This document shows positions 1 through 10,766 of a DNA stretch of 64,000 nt, in pieces. Below the pieces are notes generated by a model that did not search any database, had not been told where the DNA came from, and worked only from the letters and a program-made list of their open reading frames with translations. The position numbers and the translations under genes were made by a program. Position 1 is the first letter of the stretch. Each line of letters opens with the position of its first letter. Source of the DNA: Providencia hangzhouensis (lineage in GTDB: Bacteria; Pseudomonadota; Gammaproteobacteria; Enterobacterales; Enterobacteriaceae); assembly GCF_029193595.2 (NCBI RefSeq), contig NZ_CP135052.1, positions 1,736,001 through 1,800,000 of the forward strand, in the 5' to 3' direction.

Positions 1-2
1 AG

Positions 3-482
3 CAAGATAACAGCACAACCCCCGTTGAATTGCCGGCTTCAACAGAGATAGTCTCAACGGATACAGCGCCTGTTACACAGGAAAATACACTTGAATTACA
101 AGGCCAAGAGCCCGTATTAACGGCTGACTCTGTTACAGAGCCAGTTAGAACAATTCCATTACCGAATGCACCACAATCTTCAGTTGCATTAGACAGAACA
201 CAAAATACAGAAACGACTGAACCTGTTGCAGTGAGTAGCCAAGCTCTGGTCTTGAATTTTACTGGGCAGTGTTGGTTAGAAATTCGTGATGCGAATAATA
301 AAATTTTATTCAGTGGTACCAAAAATAATGGGGATAAGCTGGAACTTGATGGTCCGCAACCTTATCGTCTGAATATTGGTGCGCCGGCGAATGTGACGGT
401 ACAGTTCCAAGGTAACGCTGTTGATTTAAGCCGTTTTATTAAAGCGAAACGTCCAGCAAAATTGAAGTTACCTGAAGCCTAA
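3..482 (+). CDS. rodZ: RodZ, C-terminal part (cut by window start)
   Basis: The frame is open from the first bases of the window to the TAA at 480-482, so this is the 3' end of a longer gene. The visible part has a Thr/Pro/Val/Glu-rich, low-complexity stretch of about 75 residues followed by a compact beta domain (TGQCWLEIRDANNKILFSG, then a PYRLNIGAP segment), which matches the periplasmic linker and C-terminal domain of the cytoskeletal protein RodZ. RodZ links MreB to the elongation machinery. Its position directly before ispG is the E. coli order. The N-terminal HTH and membrane segment lie outside the window. Confidence 0.88.
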   Translation, partial: QDNSTTPVELPASTEIVSTDTAPVTQENTLELQGQEPVLTADSVTEPVRTIPLPNAPQSSVALDRTQNTETTEPVAVSSQALVLNFTGQCWLEIRDANNKILFSGTKNNGDKLELDGPQPYRLNIGAPANVTVQFQGNAVDLSRFIKAKRPAKLKLPEA

Positions 483-591
483 AAACAAATAGGCAAAAAG
501 AAGCAAACTATATCCGAAAACATCTTTTTTGATAGGCTATGGTTTGCTTTCTTGTGTATAGTTGAGCGTATAAAAATAATCGTTAAAACTA

Positions 592-645
592 TACCACGGT
601 AACAAAGAGTACTATAGGCACAAAAAGTACCACGGTAACAAAGAG
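592..645 (+). repeat. 18-bp direct repeat in the rodZ-ispG spacer
   Basis: The sequence taccacggtaacaaagag occurs at 592-609 and again, without mismatch, at 628-645, with 18 bases between the copies. The second copy ends about 30 bases before the ispG start, so both lie in the ispG leader. Function is unknown. It could be a small local duplication or a pair of binding sites. Confidence 0.7.
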
Positions 646-674
646 CACATGGACGTTCGGAGAATTAAACCAAA

Positions 675-1793
675 ATGCATAATGAATCACCGATAAAAAG
701 ACGTAAATCCACCCGTATTAATGTAGGTAGCGTACCTGTAGGCGATGGTGCTCCTATCGCTGTCCAGTCAATGACCAATACCCGTACAACTGATGTCGAA
801 GCCACAGTTCGCCAAATAAAATCCCTTGAGCGCGTGGGTGTTGATATCGTGCGTGTTTCTGTTCCTACCATGGATGCTGCTGAAGCATTTAAATTGATTA
901 AACAGCAAGTTAGCGTTCCACTGGTGGCTGATATCCATTTTGACTATCGTATTGCATTAAAAGTCGCAGAGTACGGTGTTGATTGCTTGCGTATTAACCC
1001 AGGTAATATTGGTAGTGAAGAAAGAATTCGCCAAGTTGTTGATTGCGCACGCCATTACAATATTCCTATTCGTATTGGGGTCAATGGCGGTTCCCTTGAA
1101 AAAGACATTCAAGAGAAGTACGGAGAACCAACACCTGAAGCCTTAGTTGAGTCGGCAATGCGCCATGTGGACATCTTAGATAGGCTGAATTTCGACCAAT
1201 TCAAAGTCAGTGTAAAAGCTTCTGATGTATTTTTAGCTGTCGGCTCTTACCGTTTATTAGCAAATAAAATTGATCAACCTCTGCATTTAGGTATTACAGA
1301 GGCGGGTGGCGCACGTGCAGGCTCCGTAAAATCAGCGATTGGCTTAGGAATGTTACTGTCTGAAGGTATCGGTGATACTCTGCGTATTTCTTTGGCTGCA
1401 GACCCTGTTGAAGAAGTTAAAGTCGGTTTTGATATTTTAAAATCACTGCGTATTCGTTCGCGTGGCATTAATTTTATTGCTTGTCCAACCTGCTCACGGC
1501 AAGAATTTGATGTGATAGGCACGGTGAATGAGTTAGAACAGCGCTTAGAAGATATCATTACGCCAATGGATGTGTCGATTATTGGTTGTGTGGTCAACGG
1601 CCCCGGTGAAGCGGAAGTTTCTACGCTAGGTGTTGCAGGCGCAAAAACCAAGAGTGGTTTCTATGAAGACGGTAAACGTCAAAAAGAGCGCTTTGATAAT
1701 GACAACATCATCGACCAATTAGAGGCTAAAATTCGAGCAAAAGCAGCGATGATGGATGAAAGCAAGCGGATTGAAGTCAACTTAAAAGATTAA
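675..1793 (+). CDS. ispG: 4-hydroxy-3-methylbut-2-enyl diphosphate synthase (IspG/GcpE)
   Basis: IspG converts methylerythritol cyclodiphosphate to HMBPP in the non-mevalonate isoprenoid pathway in the cytoplasm, using a [4Fe-4S] cluster. The 372-residue length is that of the enterobacterial enzyme. The TIM-barrel half opens with [20 protein letters not shown]; the cluster-binding cysteines sit in IACPTCSR (two Cys) and [13 protein letters not shown] (third Cys). A CGGAGAA ribosome site lies 10 bases before the ATG. It follows rodZ as in E. coli. No irregularity is seen. Confidence 0.97.
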   Translation: MHNESPIKRRKSTRINVGSVPVGDGAPIAVQSMTNTRTTDVEATVRQIKSLERVGVDIVRVSVPTMDAAEAFKLIKQQVSVPLVADIHFDYRIALKVAEYGVDCLRINPGNIGSEERIRQVVDCARHYNIPIRIGVNGGSLEKDIQEKYGEPTPEALVESAMRHVDILDRLNFDQFKVSVKASDVFLAVGSYRLLANKIDQPLHLGITEAGGARAGSVKSAIGLGMLLSEGIGDTLRISLAADPVEEVKVGFDILKSLRIRSRGINFIACPTCSRQEFDVIGTVNELEQRLEDIITPMDVSIIGCVVNGPGEAEVSTLGVAGAKTKSGFYEDGKRQKERFDNDNIIDQLEAKIRAKAAMMDESKRIEVNLKD

Positions 1794-1809
1794 TTTTGTG
1801 TATTCTAAT

Positions 1810-1836
1810 GCCAAGCGACTCATAGAGTCGTTTGGC
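1810..1836 (+). other. Stable hairpin in the ispG-hisS spacer
   Basis: Twelve bases at 1810-1821 pair with 1825-1836 (one G-T wobble) around a three-base loop. No run of T follows, so it is not a typical intrinsic terminator. In E. coli the small RNA SroE comes from the same ispG-hisS spacer; whether this hairpin belongs to an SroE homologue cannot be judged by eye. Confidence 0.5.
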
Positions 1837-2012
1837 GTATTTAGAACAAACGCTATATCAATTATCCGCATTTTTTTCTAAAATCGGTCGCTCACCGTAC
1901 AAATTAACAGATAAATCCCGATTAGTATCAGTAATTGGTGTTTGTTGATTGAACCAGATGATATTTCGCTCTTATAATCAAACTAATGTAATTCTGAAAA
2001 TAGAGAAATAAA

Positions 2013-3290
2013 GTGGGAAAAAATATCCAAGCCATTCGCGGCATGAATGATTACTTGCCAGCTGACACGCGTGTATGGCAGAAAATCGAGGCAACATTAA
2101 AAAATATTTTACAGGGTTATGGTTTTAGTGAAATTCGTACCCCGATTGTAGAGCAGACCCCGCTATTTCGCAGAGCGATAGGTGAAGTGACGGATGTCGT
2201 TGAAAAAGAAATGTACACTTTCAATGACCGTAACGATGAAAGTCTGACATTACGCCCTGAAAATACCGCAGGTTGTGTACGTGCAGGTATTGAGCATGGT
2301 TTGCTGTACAATCAGGAACAGCGTTTGTGGTATTTAGGCCCAATGTTCCGTTATGAGCGCCCACAAAAAGGTCGTTATCGTCAATTTCACCAGTTAGGGG
2401 CTGAAGTTTTTGGTCTTGCAGGCCCTGATATCGATGCTGAAGTTATTTTAATGACAGCGCGCTGGTGGAAAGCGTTAGGAATTAGTGAGCATGTAACATT
2501 AGAGCTGAACTCGATTGGTTCATTAGAAGCGCGTGCTAATTACCGTGAGGCTTTAGTTGCTTTCTTAGAACAGCATAAAGATAAGCTGGATGAAGACTGC
2601 AAACGCCGGATGTACACAAATCCTTTACGTGTTTTGGACTCAAAAAATCAAGAAATTCAGGCTTTATTGAATGATGCACCTGAACTGTTTGATTACCTTG
2701 ATGTCGAATCACGTGAGCACTTTGATGGCTTATGCAAGTTGTTAGAAGCTGCTGGGGTTCAATACCGCGTAAATCAACGTTTAGTTCGTGGTCTTGACTA
2801 CTATAACCGTACTGTTTTTGAGTGGGTAACCACGGCGCTGGGTTCACAAGGCACAGTTTGTGCGGGTGGCCGTTATGATGGCCTAGTTGAACAATTAGGC
2901 GGTCGCGCAACACCTGCGGTTGGTTTTGCCATGGGTATGGAACGCATGGTGTTATTAGTCCAAGAAGTGAATCCTGAATTTACAGCGGATGCTTCAGTCG
3001 CTGACGTTTATCTCGCTTCCTTTGGCGAAAATAGCCAACAAGCAGCGATATTAGTGGCTGAAAAAGTCCGTGATGCACTACCAACACTACGGTTAATGAC
3101 TAACCACGGTGGTGGTAACTTCAAGAAACAGTTAGCAAGAGCGGACAAACAAGGCGCTAAAATTGCACTGATCTTGGGGGAAGATGAAATTAAAAATAAC
3201 CAAGTCACAGTGAAAGACTTACGTACTGGCGTACAAGAAACTATTTCGCAGCAACTTATGGCGTCACGCATCGCCGAATTATTAGGTTAA
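2013..3290 (+). CDS. hisS: Histidyl-tRNA synthetase
   Basis: Class II aminoacyl-tRNA synthetase that charges tRNA-His. The 425 residues match the family. The N-terminus [12 protein letters not shown], motif 2 ([21 protein letters not shown]), the histidine A motif [15 protein letters not shown] and motif 3 ([11 protein letters not shown]) are all visible, followed by the C-terminal anticodon-binding domain from about residue 330. The start is GTG at 2013, because [13 protein letters not shown] is the conserved N-terminus. It heads a tight run hisS-yfgM-bamB with 10- and 20-base gaps. Confidence 0.97.
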   Translation: MGKNIQAIRGMNDYLPADTRVWQKIEATLKNILQGYGFSEIRTPIVEQTPLFRRAIGEVTDVVEKEMYTFNDRNDESLTLRPENTAGCVRAGIEHGLLYNQEQRLWYLGPMFRYERPQKGRYRQFHQLGAEVFGLAGPDIDAEVILMTARWWKALGISEHVTLELNSIGSLEARANYREALVAFLEQHKDKLDEDCKRRMYTNPLRVLDSKNQEIQALLNDAPELFDYLDVESREHFDGLCKLLEAAGVQYRVNQRLVRGLDYYNRTVFEWVTTALGSQGTVCAGGRYDGLVEQLGGRATPAVGFAMGMERMVLLVQEVNPEFTADASVADVYLASFGENSQQAAILVAEKVRDALPTLRLMTNHGGGNFKKQLARADKQGAKIALILGEDEIKNNQVTVKDLRTGVQETISQQLMASRIAELLG

Positions 3291-3300
3291 GGAGAGACAA

Positions 3301-3924
3301 GTGGAAGTCTATACAAACGAAAATGATCAAGTCGATGCGATTAAACGCTTTTTTGCGAATAATGGCGTGGCATTAGTTATTGGTCTCGTCATTGGCGTTG
3401 GTGGTGTATTTGGTTGGAACTACTGGCAGTCCCATAAAACCAATGTACTGCAAGAAAGTGCACAAAAATTTGAAACAGTAAACGCCCAATTACGTTCGGG
3501 TTCAGATCAGGCTATTGCTGCGGCGCAAAAATTCGCGGCTGAAACTGACGACGTATACAGTGCGATGATGGGTTTAGAGCTTGCGCAAATTGCAGTGGAT
3601 AAAGGTGATTTAGCTAACGCACAAACTGCATTGACCAATGCATTAACCAAAGCAAAAACTGTGGATATGCAAGATTTAATTAACTTGCGTTTAGCACGAG
3701 TACAATTGGCTCAAGGTAATGCTGATGGCGCGATAGCGTCAGTGGCAAATATTAAAAGTAAGTCATGGCAAGCAACGGCACAGGATGTCCGTGGCGATGC
3801 CTTACTCCACAAGGGTGATAAAGCAGGCGCAAAAGCCGCTTACACTCAGGGGTTAGAAAGTGAAGGCTCTCAATCTATTAGAGGTATTTTGACTCTGAAG
3901 TTGAACAACGTATCTAATTCATAA
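3301..3924 (+). CDS. yfgM: YfgM, SecYEG ancillary subunit
   Basis: A 207-residue inner-membrane protein: a short cytoplasmic N-terminus, one membrane segment at about residues 22-41 (ALVIGLVIGVGGVFGWNYW) and a periplasmic TPR-like alpha-helical domain rich in Ala. YfgM associates with SecYEG and the chaperone PpiD and helps periplasmic delivery of exported proteins. The GTG start at 3301 follows an AAGGAGAGACAA ribosome site that overlaps the hisS stop region. The gene lies between hisS and bamB, as in E. coli. Confidence 0.93.
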   Translation: MEVYTNENDQVDAIKRFFANNGVALVIGLVIGVGGVFGWNYWQSHKTNVLQESAQKFETVNAQLRSGSDQAIAAAQKFAAETDDVYSAMMGLELAQIAVDKGDLANAQTALTNALTKAKTVDMQDLINLRLARVQLAQGNADGAIASVANIKSKSWQATAQDVRGDALLHKGDKAGAKAAYTQGLESEGSQSIRGILTLKLNNVSNS

Positions 3925-3944
3925 GAAGAAAGGAAACGACAAAC

Positions 3945-5117
3945 ATGCAGTTGCGCAAAACACTTTTAGTTGGCCTAGTCGCTTCAGCTTTACTTGCCGG
4001 TTGTTCCAGCGAAACTGATTCTATTATTATGGCGCCACTTCCACAGGTTGAAAATCAATTCACCCCATCAATTGTTTGGGATAAATCTGTTGGAAATGGT
4101 GTTGAACAATTTTATTCTGAATTATCACCGGTTTGGGATGGCTCAGCCGTTTATGCAGCAGACCGAAAAGGTTTAGTTAAAGCCTTTGAACTCGACAGTG
4201 GTAAAGAACTATGGTCGGTAGATTTATCTAAACGAACGGGTTTTCTTTCTGCTAATTTATCTGCATTATTATCCGGTGGTTTAACTGTTGATGGCGACAA
4301 AATCTTTGTGGGTACTGAGCGTGGAACAGTTATCGCTCTTAACAAAGAAGATGGTCAAGTCGCTTGGGATGTCGAAGTTGCAGGTGAAGCCCTTTCTAAA
4401 CCTGTAGTGAGTAATGACCTTGTTGTTATTCATACCAGTAATGGTCAACTGCAAGCTTTAGACGTCAATAGCGGGGAAATCAAGTGGACTGTTAACATGG
4501 ATACCCCATCGTTGTCATTACGTGGTGAATCTGCTCCAGCAGTTGCCTTTGGTGCTGCGATTGTGGGGGGGGATAACGGTCGTGTCAGTGCAGTGTTATT
4601 GTCTCAAGGCCAATTAATTTGGCAGCAACGCATTTCGCAAGTGACCAGTTCGACAGAAATCGGCCGCTTAAACGATGTCGATATGACACCAATTATTGAT
4701 GACGGCAAAGTGTATGCGATTGCTTATAATGGCACATTGGCAGCACTGGATATGCGTTCAGGTCAAATCCTATGGAAACGTGAACTGGGCTCAATCAATG
4801 ATATGGTAATGTCAGGTGAAAACCTGTACCTCGTTGACCAAAGTGACCGCGTATTGTCTGTTCGTAAAAGCGATGGTGTGACGCTGTGGACACAGGAAGA
4901 CTTACTAAACCGCGGGTTATCTGCACCAGAAATGTATAATGGCTATCTTGTTGTCGGTGACAAAGAAGGTTATCTGCATTGGTTAGACATGAGTACGGGT
5001 GGGTTTGTTGCACAAAACAAATTAAACAGCTCTGGTATTCACAGTCGCCCAGTGGTTGCAAGTGATAAACTAATGGTTCAGACAAAAAACGGAACAGTTT
5101 ACCTGTTAACACGTTAA
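3945..5117 (+). CDS. bamB: Outer-membrane assembly lipoprotein BamB
   Basis: Lipoprotein of the BAM complex, which inserts beta-barrel proteins into the outer membrane. The lipobox LLAGC places the acylated Cys near residue 20. The rest is an eight-bladed PQQ-like beta-propeller, recognisable from repeated blades of the form G-x-(I/V)-x-W and ALDxxxGxxxW (for example AFELDSGKELWSVD and ALDMRSGQILWKRE). The 390-residue length agrees with E. coli. An AGAAAGGA ribosome site precedes the ATG. It is cotranscribed with hisS-yfgM and followed by a strong terminator at 5151-5186. Confidence 0.96.
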   Translation: MQLRKTLLVGLVASALLAGCSSETDSIIMAPLPQVENQFTPSIVWDKSVGNGVEQFYSELSPVWDGSAVYAADRKGLVKAFELDSGKELWSVDLSKRTGFLSANLSALLSGGLTVDGDKIFVGTERGTVIALNKEDGQVAWDVEVAGEALSKPVVSNDLVVIHTSNGQLQALDVNSGEIKWTVNMDTPSLSLRGESAPAVAFGAAIVGGDNGRVSAVLLSQGQLIWQQRISQVTSSTEIGRLNDVDMTPIIDDGKVYAIAYNGTLAALDMRSGQILWKRELGSINDMVMSGENLYLVDQSDRVLSVRKSDGVTLWTQEDLLNRGLSAPEMYNGYLVVGDKEGYLHWLDMSTGGFVAQNKLNSSGIHSRPVVASDKLMVQTKNGTVYLLTR

Positions 5118-5150
5118 TTTTCTGACAAACCGCCAATTTATCGATAAAAT

Positions 5151-5186
5151 CAACGGTTCCTGAACACAGGAGCCGTTTCGTTTTTT
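5151..5186 (+). terminator. Intrinsic terminator after bamB
   Basis: An 11-bp stem (5151-5161 with 5166-5176, one wobble) with an AACA loop is followed by a T-rich stretch at 5177-5190. It separates the hisS-yfgM-bamB transcript from der. Confidence 0.85.
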
Positions 5187-5246
5187 GTTTTCTGAGTTAA
5201 AGCCTCAGAATTCCTTTAGTTAATAAAAGTTGTGAGGCATCTAAGA

Positions 5247-6725
5247 ATGATACCCGTCGTAGCGCTGGTAGGGCGTCCAAACGTAGGAAAATCCACGTTA
5301 TTTAACCGTTTAACCCGTACCCGTGACGCATTAGTAGCGGACTTTCCCGGTCTGACTCGTGATCGCAAATATGGTCGTGCAGAAGTTGAAGGTCACGAAT
5401 TCATTATTATCGACACGGGTGGTATCGATGGGACTGAGGAAGGTGTAGAAACGCACATGGCCGCACAGTCCTTGCAAGCAATTGAAGAGGCAGATATTGT
5501 TCTGTTTATGGTCGATGCAAGAGCAGGGCTAATGCCTGCGGATGAAGGCATTGCCAAACATCTTCGTAGCCGCAAGAAAAAAACTTATTTAGTGGCAAAC
5601 AAAACAGATGGTATTGATGTCACAACAGCAATCGGGGATTTTTACTCTCTTGGTTTAGGGGAAATTCATCCTATCGCTGCATCACATGGCCGCGGTGTCA
5701 CTCAGTTAATAGAACAATCGTTAAAGCCTTTTGTTGCTGAAGATGAAGAAGAAGTCGAGCTGACCGAAGAAGAAGAAAATGCGGCATATTGGGCAGAGTT
5801 AGAAGCTCAAGGTGAGCTTGATGAAGACGAAGAAGATGACTTCGATCCAACAACATTACCGATTAAATTAGCCATCGTTGGTCGTCCGAATGTCGGTAAA
5901 TCGACATTAACCAACCGTATATTGGGTGAAGAAAGGGTTGTTGTGTTTGATATGCCAGGCACAACCCGTGACAGCATTTATATTCCAATGGAACGCGATG
6001 AGCGTGAATATATTCTAATTGACACGGCTGGTGTGCGTAAACGCGGTAAAGTTACTGAAACAGTCGAAAAATTCTCTGTAATTAAAACATTACAAGCGAT
6101 TGAAGATGCGAACGTCGTATTATTAGTTATCGATGCACGCGAAGGTATCTCAGACCAAGATTTATCTTTACTTGGTTTTATCCTCAATGCAGGTCGTTCA
6201 TTAGTTATTGCGGTTAATAAATGGGATGGTATGAAGCCCGAGGACCGCGAGCACGTGAAAGATATGCTTGAACTGCGTCTTGGTTTTGTTGATTTCGCAC
6301 GCATTCACTTTATTTCTGCATTGCATGGCAGTGGCGTGGGTAACCTATTTGAATCAGTGCAAGAAGCTTATGAATCTGCAACTCGTCGAGTGGGAACGGC
6401 ATTATTAACGCGCATCATGAAGATGGCAGAAGATGAGCACCAACCGCCGCTTATTCGTGGGCGCCGTGTTAAAATGAAATATGCCCATGCTGGGGGGCAT
6501 AACCCACCGATTGTTGTGATCCATGGTAACCAAGTCTCTGATTTACCAGACAGCTACAAACGTTATTTAATGAATTACTTCCGTCGTTCATTACAAGTGA
6601 TGGGAACGCCAATTCGAATTCTGTTTAAAGAGGGTGAAAACCCATATGCAGATAAGAAAAATAAGCTAACGCCAACTCAATTACGTAAGCGCAAGCGTTT
6701 AATGCAGCATTTGAAAAAACGTTAG
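5247..6725 (+). CDS. der: Ribosome assembly GTPase Der (EngA)
   Basis: Tandem GTPase needed for 50S subunit maturation. Two G domains are complete: G1 GRPNVGKST near residue 10 and again near 210; DTGG and DTAG G3 motifs; NKTD and NKWD G4 motifs. An acidic linker rich in Glu and Asp joins them and a KH-like domain ends the protein. The ATG at 5247 is chosen because [17 protein letters not shown] matches the family N-terminus and a GTGAGG site lies upstream; a GTG at 5232 would add five residues. Length is 492 residues. Confidence 0.96.
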   Translation: MIPVVALVGRPNVGKSTLFNRLTRTRDALVADFPGLTRDRKYGRAEVEGHEFIIIDTGGIDGTEEGVETHMAAQSLQAIEEADIVLFMVDARAGLMPADEGIAKHLRSRKKKTYLVANKTDGIDVTTAIGDFYSLGLGEIHPIAASHGRGVTQLIEQSLKPFVAEDEEEVELTEEEENAAYWAELEAQGELDEDEEDDFDPTTLPIKLAIVGRPNVGKSTLTNRILGEERVVVFDMPGTTRDSIYIPMERDEREYILIDTAGVRKRGKVTETVEKFSVIKTLQAIEDANVVLLVIDAREGISDQDLSLLGFILNAGRSLVIAVNKWDGMKPEDREHVKDMLELRLGFVDFARIHFISALHGSGVGNLFESVQEAYESATRRVGTALLTRIMKMAEDEHQPPLIRGRRVKMKYAHAGGHNPPIVVIHGNQVSDLPDSYKRYLMNYFRRSLQVMGTPIRILFKEGENPYADKKNKLTPTQLRKRKRLMQHLKKR

Positions 6726-6770
6726 TTAATAAGGCACTAATGTAGGTTTAGTTGACTGTATAAATGCATA

Positions 6771-6805
6771 AAGCCGTAACAAAACCATTATGTTACGGCT
6801 TTTTA
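6771..6805 (+). terminator. Intrinsic terminator after der
   Basis: A 10-bp perfect stem (AAGCCGTAAC at 6771-6780 with GTTACGGCTT at 6792-6801) is followed by TTTT. Confidence 0.85.
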
Positions 6806-6903
6806 ATATTATTTAGATTGATACTTTAAGAATAAATATCGCCCTTACGTTATCAAAATATATCATGACGGACAGGGGGAAGAATTAAAGATTGAGGGAA
6901 ATT

Positions 6904-7773
6904 ATGGACACTCGTTCTTCTACACGTTTAAACAAATATATTAGTGAAAGTGGTATTTGCTCAAGACGTGAAGCTGACCGTTATATTGAGCAGGGTAATG
7001 TATTTATTAATGGTAAGCGTGCAGGAATAGGCGACCAAGTTTTTTCTGGTGACGTGGTAAAAGTTAATGGGCAATTAATTGAGCCGCGTAATGAAGAAGA
7101 TTTAGTGTTAATCGCTCTGAATAAGCCAGTCGGTATTGTCAGTACGACAGAGAGTGGTGAAAAAGATAATATTGTTGATTATGTTAATCACAGTACCCGA
7201 ATTTTCCCAATTGGCCGCTTAGATAAAGACTCTCAAGGGTTGATTTTCCTCACAAACCATGGGGATTTGGTGAATAAAATTTTACGGGCAGGGAATTCCC
7301 ATGAAAAAGAATATTTAGTTACTGTCAATAAACCTGTTACAGATGAATTTATCCGTGGAATGGGGGCTGGAGTACCGATTCTTGGCACAATGACTAAAAA
7401 ATGTAAGGTTAAGAAAGAAGCTCCATTTGTTTTTAGAATTACTCTTGTGCAAGGGTTAAACCGTCAAATTCGTCGCATGTGTGAACACTTTGGTTTTGAA
7501 GTCACTAAACTTGAACGCGTTCGCATCATGAATGTTAGGTTGACTGGTATTCCTGTCGGGGAGTGGCGAGACTTAACAGATGATGAATTAATTGAATTAT
7601 TTGATATGATGGAAAAATCTGAGTCAGATATTAAACCGAAAAAAACACAGAAATCAGTTTCTGCTAATAAAGGTAATACAAAGCAAGCATCGCCAAGTAA
7701 ACCCAAAGTAAAAACAGAAAACCCGACACGTAAAAAGTTTACACAACCAGGTAGAAAAAAGAAAAAACGTTAA
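6904..7773 (+). CDS. rluF: 23S rRNA pseudouridine(2604) synthase RluF
   Basis: RsuA-family pseudouridine synthase that modifies 23S rRNA. An S4-like RNA-binding domain comes first ([20 protein letters not shown]), then the catalytic domain with the active-site Asp in [15 protein letters not shown] and the motif [17 protein letters not shown] that distinguishes RluF. The tail after about residue 235 is Lys-rich and low complexity, as in E. coli RluF. ATG 6904 has GAGGGA at good spacing; a TTG at 6892 is the only upstream alternative. Length is 289 residues. Confidence 0.93.
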   Translation: MDTRSSTRLNKYISESGICSRREADRYIEQGNVFINGKRAGIGDQVFSGDVVKVNGQLIEPRNEEDLVLIALNKPVGIVSTTESGEKDNIVDYVNHSTRIFPIGRLDKDSQGLIFLTNHGDLVNKILRAGNSHEKEYLVTVNKPVTDEFIRGMGAGVPILGTMTKKCKVKKEAPFVFRITLVQGLNRQIRRMCEHFGFEVTKLERVRIMNVRLTGIPVGEWRDLTDDELIELFDMMEKSESDIKPKKTQKSVSANKGNTKQASPSKPKVKTENPTRKKFTQPGRKKKKR

Positions 7774-7894
7774 CGTGCAGGTTTAATGAATAAGGCTGAA
7801 TAAAAGAGTTGATTAATGCTCTTTATTATCGGCCTTTGTATTTTACAGAAAAATTAATTTCAAATGGTTTAATGCTATCTAGCGATATATTTTA

Positions 7895-9031
7895 TTACAG
7901 GTTTACTATCAGCCCAACATCTAACCAACTCTGTTGTGTTTTTTGCGCAATATTATCATCAAACAGTTTCTTAGCTGCACGGATCGTGGCATCAGCAAAT
8001 TCGATAAATGTCGCTTTTTTTGTCACTCTATTGTCAGACACTGCTTCCAGCCAAATTTTACCGGCGATATCCCACGTATAGCCACCAAGGCTCTTAGCTA
8101 ATAAGTAAAAGGCTCTATTTGGAATGCCTGAATTAATATGTACGCCGCCATTATCAACAAAAATAGGTAAATCTTGATATTGAGACATATGGCCAACTTG
8201 TGGATCTCTGACCTCATCAGAAAGATAATAAGCGTCGCCTGGATTTATCATCGAACGTAGGGCAGGTGCATTTATTTGGTCAATAAATAAATTTTCCCCA
8301 AGTAGCCAATTAGAGGTATTGGCTGTTTCATTATTTAAATATTGTTTGACCATAATCCCAAGTACATCTGCGACAGACTCATTAAGAGCACCAGACTGGA
8401 AAGAATATCTAAAATTAGCTTTTGAACTAATAAAACCATGAGCAAGTTCGTGAGCAATTATATCAATGTCGTTATAGAATGGGCCAAAAACGATTCCATC
8501 CCCGTCACCAAAGAAAATAGCTTGAGAATTCCAAAATGCGTTAGCGTAGTTTGTTCCATAATGAATAACCGCATTAATATCAGCAGAACAGCCAAAAATT
8601 TGGTCAATATTTAATTTTTCCTTGAAAAAGGTACGAATAACACCAATTGAATTAAATACTTGCCCAGCGGGTTTTGATGGTGCTTGAGTGTCTTCTTCGC
8701 ACATAATTACCGCATAGTCATCATGTGGCATATGACTATCTGGAGAAAGCCCTGAACGTTCACAAATTGGCAGGTCAGAATGCCAGTGATGTTTATGTGG
8801 AATAGGGCGCTGAGCATCACGAATAAAACGGTTATAGCGCTTTCCTGTCGTATCTATAGGGCAAGATGAAAGATTATTGCGATGAAATAATGCATCTTCA
8901 TGTGAATAGGTTCGGCTCATAATATCATTGATATGAGTGAGCGTTGATTTTAAGTCAGTATGACCTGCTTTAGTCACTAAATTGGCTAATAAGCAAGGTG
9001 AGAGTAAAGAACGGCCTAAAATTTGATTCAT
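7895..9031 (-). CDS. M4 (thermolysin-family) metalloprotease, protealysin-like
   Basis: Zinc endopeptidase of family M4. The zinc motif HELAH, the downstream ALNESVADVLG carrying the third zinc ligand Glu, and the transition-state His motif GGVHINSGIPNRAFY are all intact, so it should be active. The first 100 or so residues look like a short propeptide of the protealysin type rather than a long thermolysin pro-region; no signal peptide is evident. ATG 9031 is chosen because TGGAG lies seven bases upstream, giving 378 residues; longer reading to 9118 lacks a ribosome site. In Serratia, protealysin sits beside the inhibitor emfourin; no such gene is next to this one. Confidence 0.85.
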   Translation of the reverse strand: MNQILGRSLLSPCLLANLVTKAGHTDLKSTLTHINDIMSRTYSHEDALFHRNNLSSCPIDTTGKRYNRFIRDAQRPIPHKHHWHSDLPICERSGLSPDSHMPHDDYAVIMCEEDTQAPSKPAGQVFNSIGVIRTFFKEKLNIDQIFGCSADINAVIHYGTNYANAFWNSQAIFFGDGDGIVFGPFYNDIDIIAHELAHGFISSKANFRYSFQSGALNESVADVLGIMVKQYLNNETANTSNWLLGENLFIDQINAPALRSMINPGDAYYLSDEVRDPQVGHMSQYQDLPIFVDNGGVHINSGIPNRAFYLLAKSLGGYTWDIAGKIWLEAVSDNRVTKKATFIEFADATIRAAKKLFDDNIAQKTQQSWLDVGLIVNL

Positions 9032-9139
9032 ATTATAACTCCATTCAGTTGGGTGAAATGGAATCATAATCTGTTGTGATAATTTTGTAACTAGTTGATA
9101 TATAAGCTTTAAAATCAATTTCTGTTATTTTATATTAGA

Positions 9140-9166
9140 AAGGTAGAACGGTTATCTTTCTACCTT
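9140..9166 (-). terminator. Hairpin between hemF and the protease gene
   Basis: Nine perfect base pairs (AAGGTAGAA at 9140-9148 with TTCTACCTT at 9158-9166) lie just past the hemF stop. The T tract is weak, so termination is probable but not certain. Confidence 0.5.
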
Positions 9167-9189
9167 AATTTATAAACTAATGTTATTAA

Positions 9190-10107
9190 TTATGGCGAAA
9201 CCCACTCTTTATTTAGGATTAAAAATTCAGTATAGAGAGCAGCTTCTTGGCTATTAGGTTCAGGATGATAGTCGTATTCCCAGCGGACAAGTGGTGGCAT
9301 TGACATTAAAATTGATTCTGTTCGGCCTCCACTTTGTAAGCCAAATAATGTACCTCTGTCCCATACCAAATTGAATTCGACATAACGACCACGGCGATAT
9401 AATTGGAATTGACGCTCTCGTTCACCCCATGAATGATCTTTGCGTTTTTCAACAATCGGCACATAGGCATCTAAAAAGCCATTACCAACGGCTTGAGTGA
9501 AGTTAAAACAGGATTCAAAACCCCCTTGGTTAAGGTCATCATAAAATAGCCCACCCACACCACGAGGTTCATTTCTATGCTTCAGGAAAAAGTATTCATC
9601 ACACCAATTTTTATATTTAGGATAAACATCAGTACCATAAGGGCGGCATAAATCACGAGCAACAGTGTGCCAGTGGATGACATCTTCATGAAAGCCATAA
9701 AAAGGGGTTAAATCAAAACCGCCACCAAACCACCAAACAGGCTCGCAACCTTCTTTTTCAGCAATAAAGAAACGGACATTAGCATGGGTTGTCGGAATGT
9801 AAGGATTTAGAGGGTGAATGACGAGAGAGACGCCCATTGCTTGATAGCTACGACCAGCAAGTTCAGGGCGATGGGCTGAAGCAGATGCAGGTAATTTTTC
9901 TCCTTTAATATGAGAGAAATTAACCCCAGCTTGTTCAAATAATGCCCCTTTGGTTAATACTCGGCTACGACCCCCACCACCTTCAGAGCGTTCCCATGTT
10001 TGTTCTAGAAAAGTTTCCTTACCATCTAGCTCAGTGATTTTTTGACAAATAGCCTCTTGCAAGCTTTGCAAATAGGTTTTTACACGTTCAATATCTGGGT
10101 AATTCAT
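9190..10107 (-). CDS. hemF: Oxygen-dependent coproporphyrinogen III oxidase
   Basis: HemF oxidatively decarboxylates coproporphyrinogen III to protoporphyrinogen IX in aerobic haem synthesis. Family signatures are clear: [32 protein letters not shown], and [28 protein letters not shown] near the C-terminus. The 305-residue length is close to the E. coli protein (299). It is transcribed away from ypeA, as in E. coli where hemF and ypeA are neighbours. The ATG at 10107 gives the expected [13 protein letters not shown] start. Confidence 0.96.
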   Translation of the reverse strand: MNYPDIERVKTYLQSLQEAICQKITELDGKETFLEQTWERSEGGGGRSRVLTKGALFEQAGVNFSHIKGEKLPASASAHRPELAGRSYQAMGVSLVIHPLNPYIPTTHANVRFFIAEKEGCEPVWWFGGGFDLTPFYGFHEDVIHWHTVARDLCRPYGTDVYPKYKNWCDEYFFLKHRNEPRGVGGLFYDDLNQGGFESCFNFTQAVGNGFLDAYVPIVEKRKDHSWGERERQFQLYRRGRYVEFNLVWDRGTLFGLQSGGRTESILMSMPPLVRWEYDYHPEPNSQEAALYTEFLILNKEWVSP

Positions 10108-10243
10108 TGTTTTATAATAGAACCATAGGTAAAAAATAATGGTTAAAGTATACCCTTTTGCTCGAAGAAAGGCATATTGAATATTGATTGTGTGGCAAAA
10201 GCAGAGATAATGGCAGAAAGATTAGTTTAAGCAGGCAAATGAG

Positions 10244-10675
10244 ATGGAAATACGAGTCTTTCGACAAAGTGATTATGAAGACGTCCTGACATTATGGGAG
10301 CGTTGTTCTCTTAATGAATTTTCAGGGGATCCTGAACTCGATATTGAACGCAAATTACAGTGTGGAGCAGACTTATTTCTAGTGGCTGAAGTTGCCGGGG
10401 AAGTCGTTGGCACTATTATGGGGGGATATGATGGCATTCGTGGTACTGCTGTTTACCTTGCCGTTCACCCTGAATACCGTGGCCGTGGTATTGCGAATGC
10501 ATTAGTGAGTAGACTAGAAAAAAAGCTGATCGCCAGAGGCTGCGGAAGAATCGAGCTGTTAGTGAGTGAAGAATCTGATGCTGCTATCTGTATGTTTGAA
10601 AAAATGTTGTATGAAGAAGAACAACCTGAACGTTTAATTTATTCGAAAAAATTAACGCACGAAACGGATTTTTAA
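10244..10675 (+). CDS. ypeA: YpeA-type GNAT N-acetyltransferase
   Basis: A 143-residue GNAT-fold acetyltransferase. The acetyl-CoA binding loop is visible as [15 protein letters not shown], and the N-terminus [21 protein letters not shown] matches YpeA. The natural substrate is not established. It is divergent from hemF, the same neighbour as in E. coli. Confidence 0.9.
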   Translation: MEIRVFRQSDYEDVLTLWERCSLNEFSGDPELDIERKLQCGADLFLVAEVAGEVVGTIMGGYDGIRGTAVYLAVHPEYRGRGIANALVSRLEKKLIARGCGRIELLVSEESDAAICMFEKMLYEEEQPERLIYSKKLTHETDF

Positions 10676-10766
10676 GTTAATTGACTATTTATTTAACTAT
10701 TCATGGGAATGTTTTGATAAATAGATTGTCACAATATGCATTATGCGACTCATAAAAGAGGATGAT

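Noticed and set aside
2536..2913. 125-codon minus-strand frame
   Set aside because: Opposite strand of hisS with no protein features.
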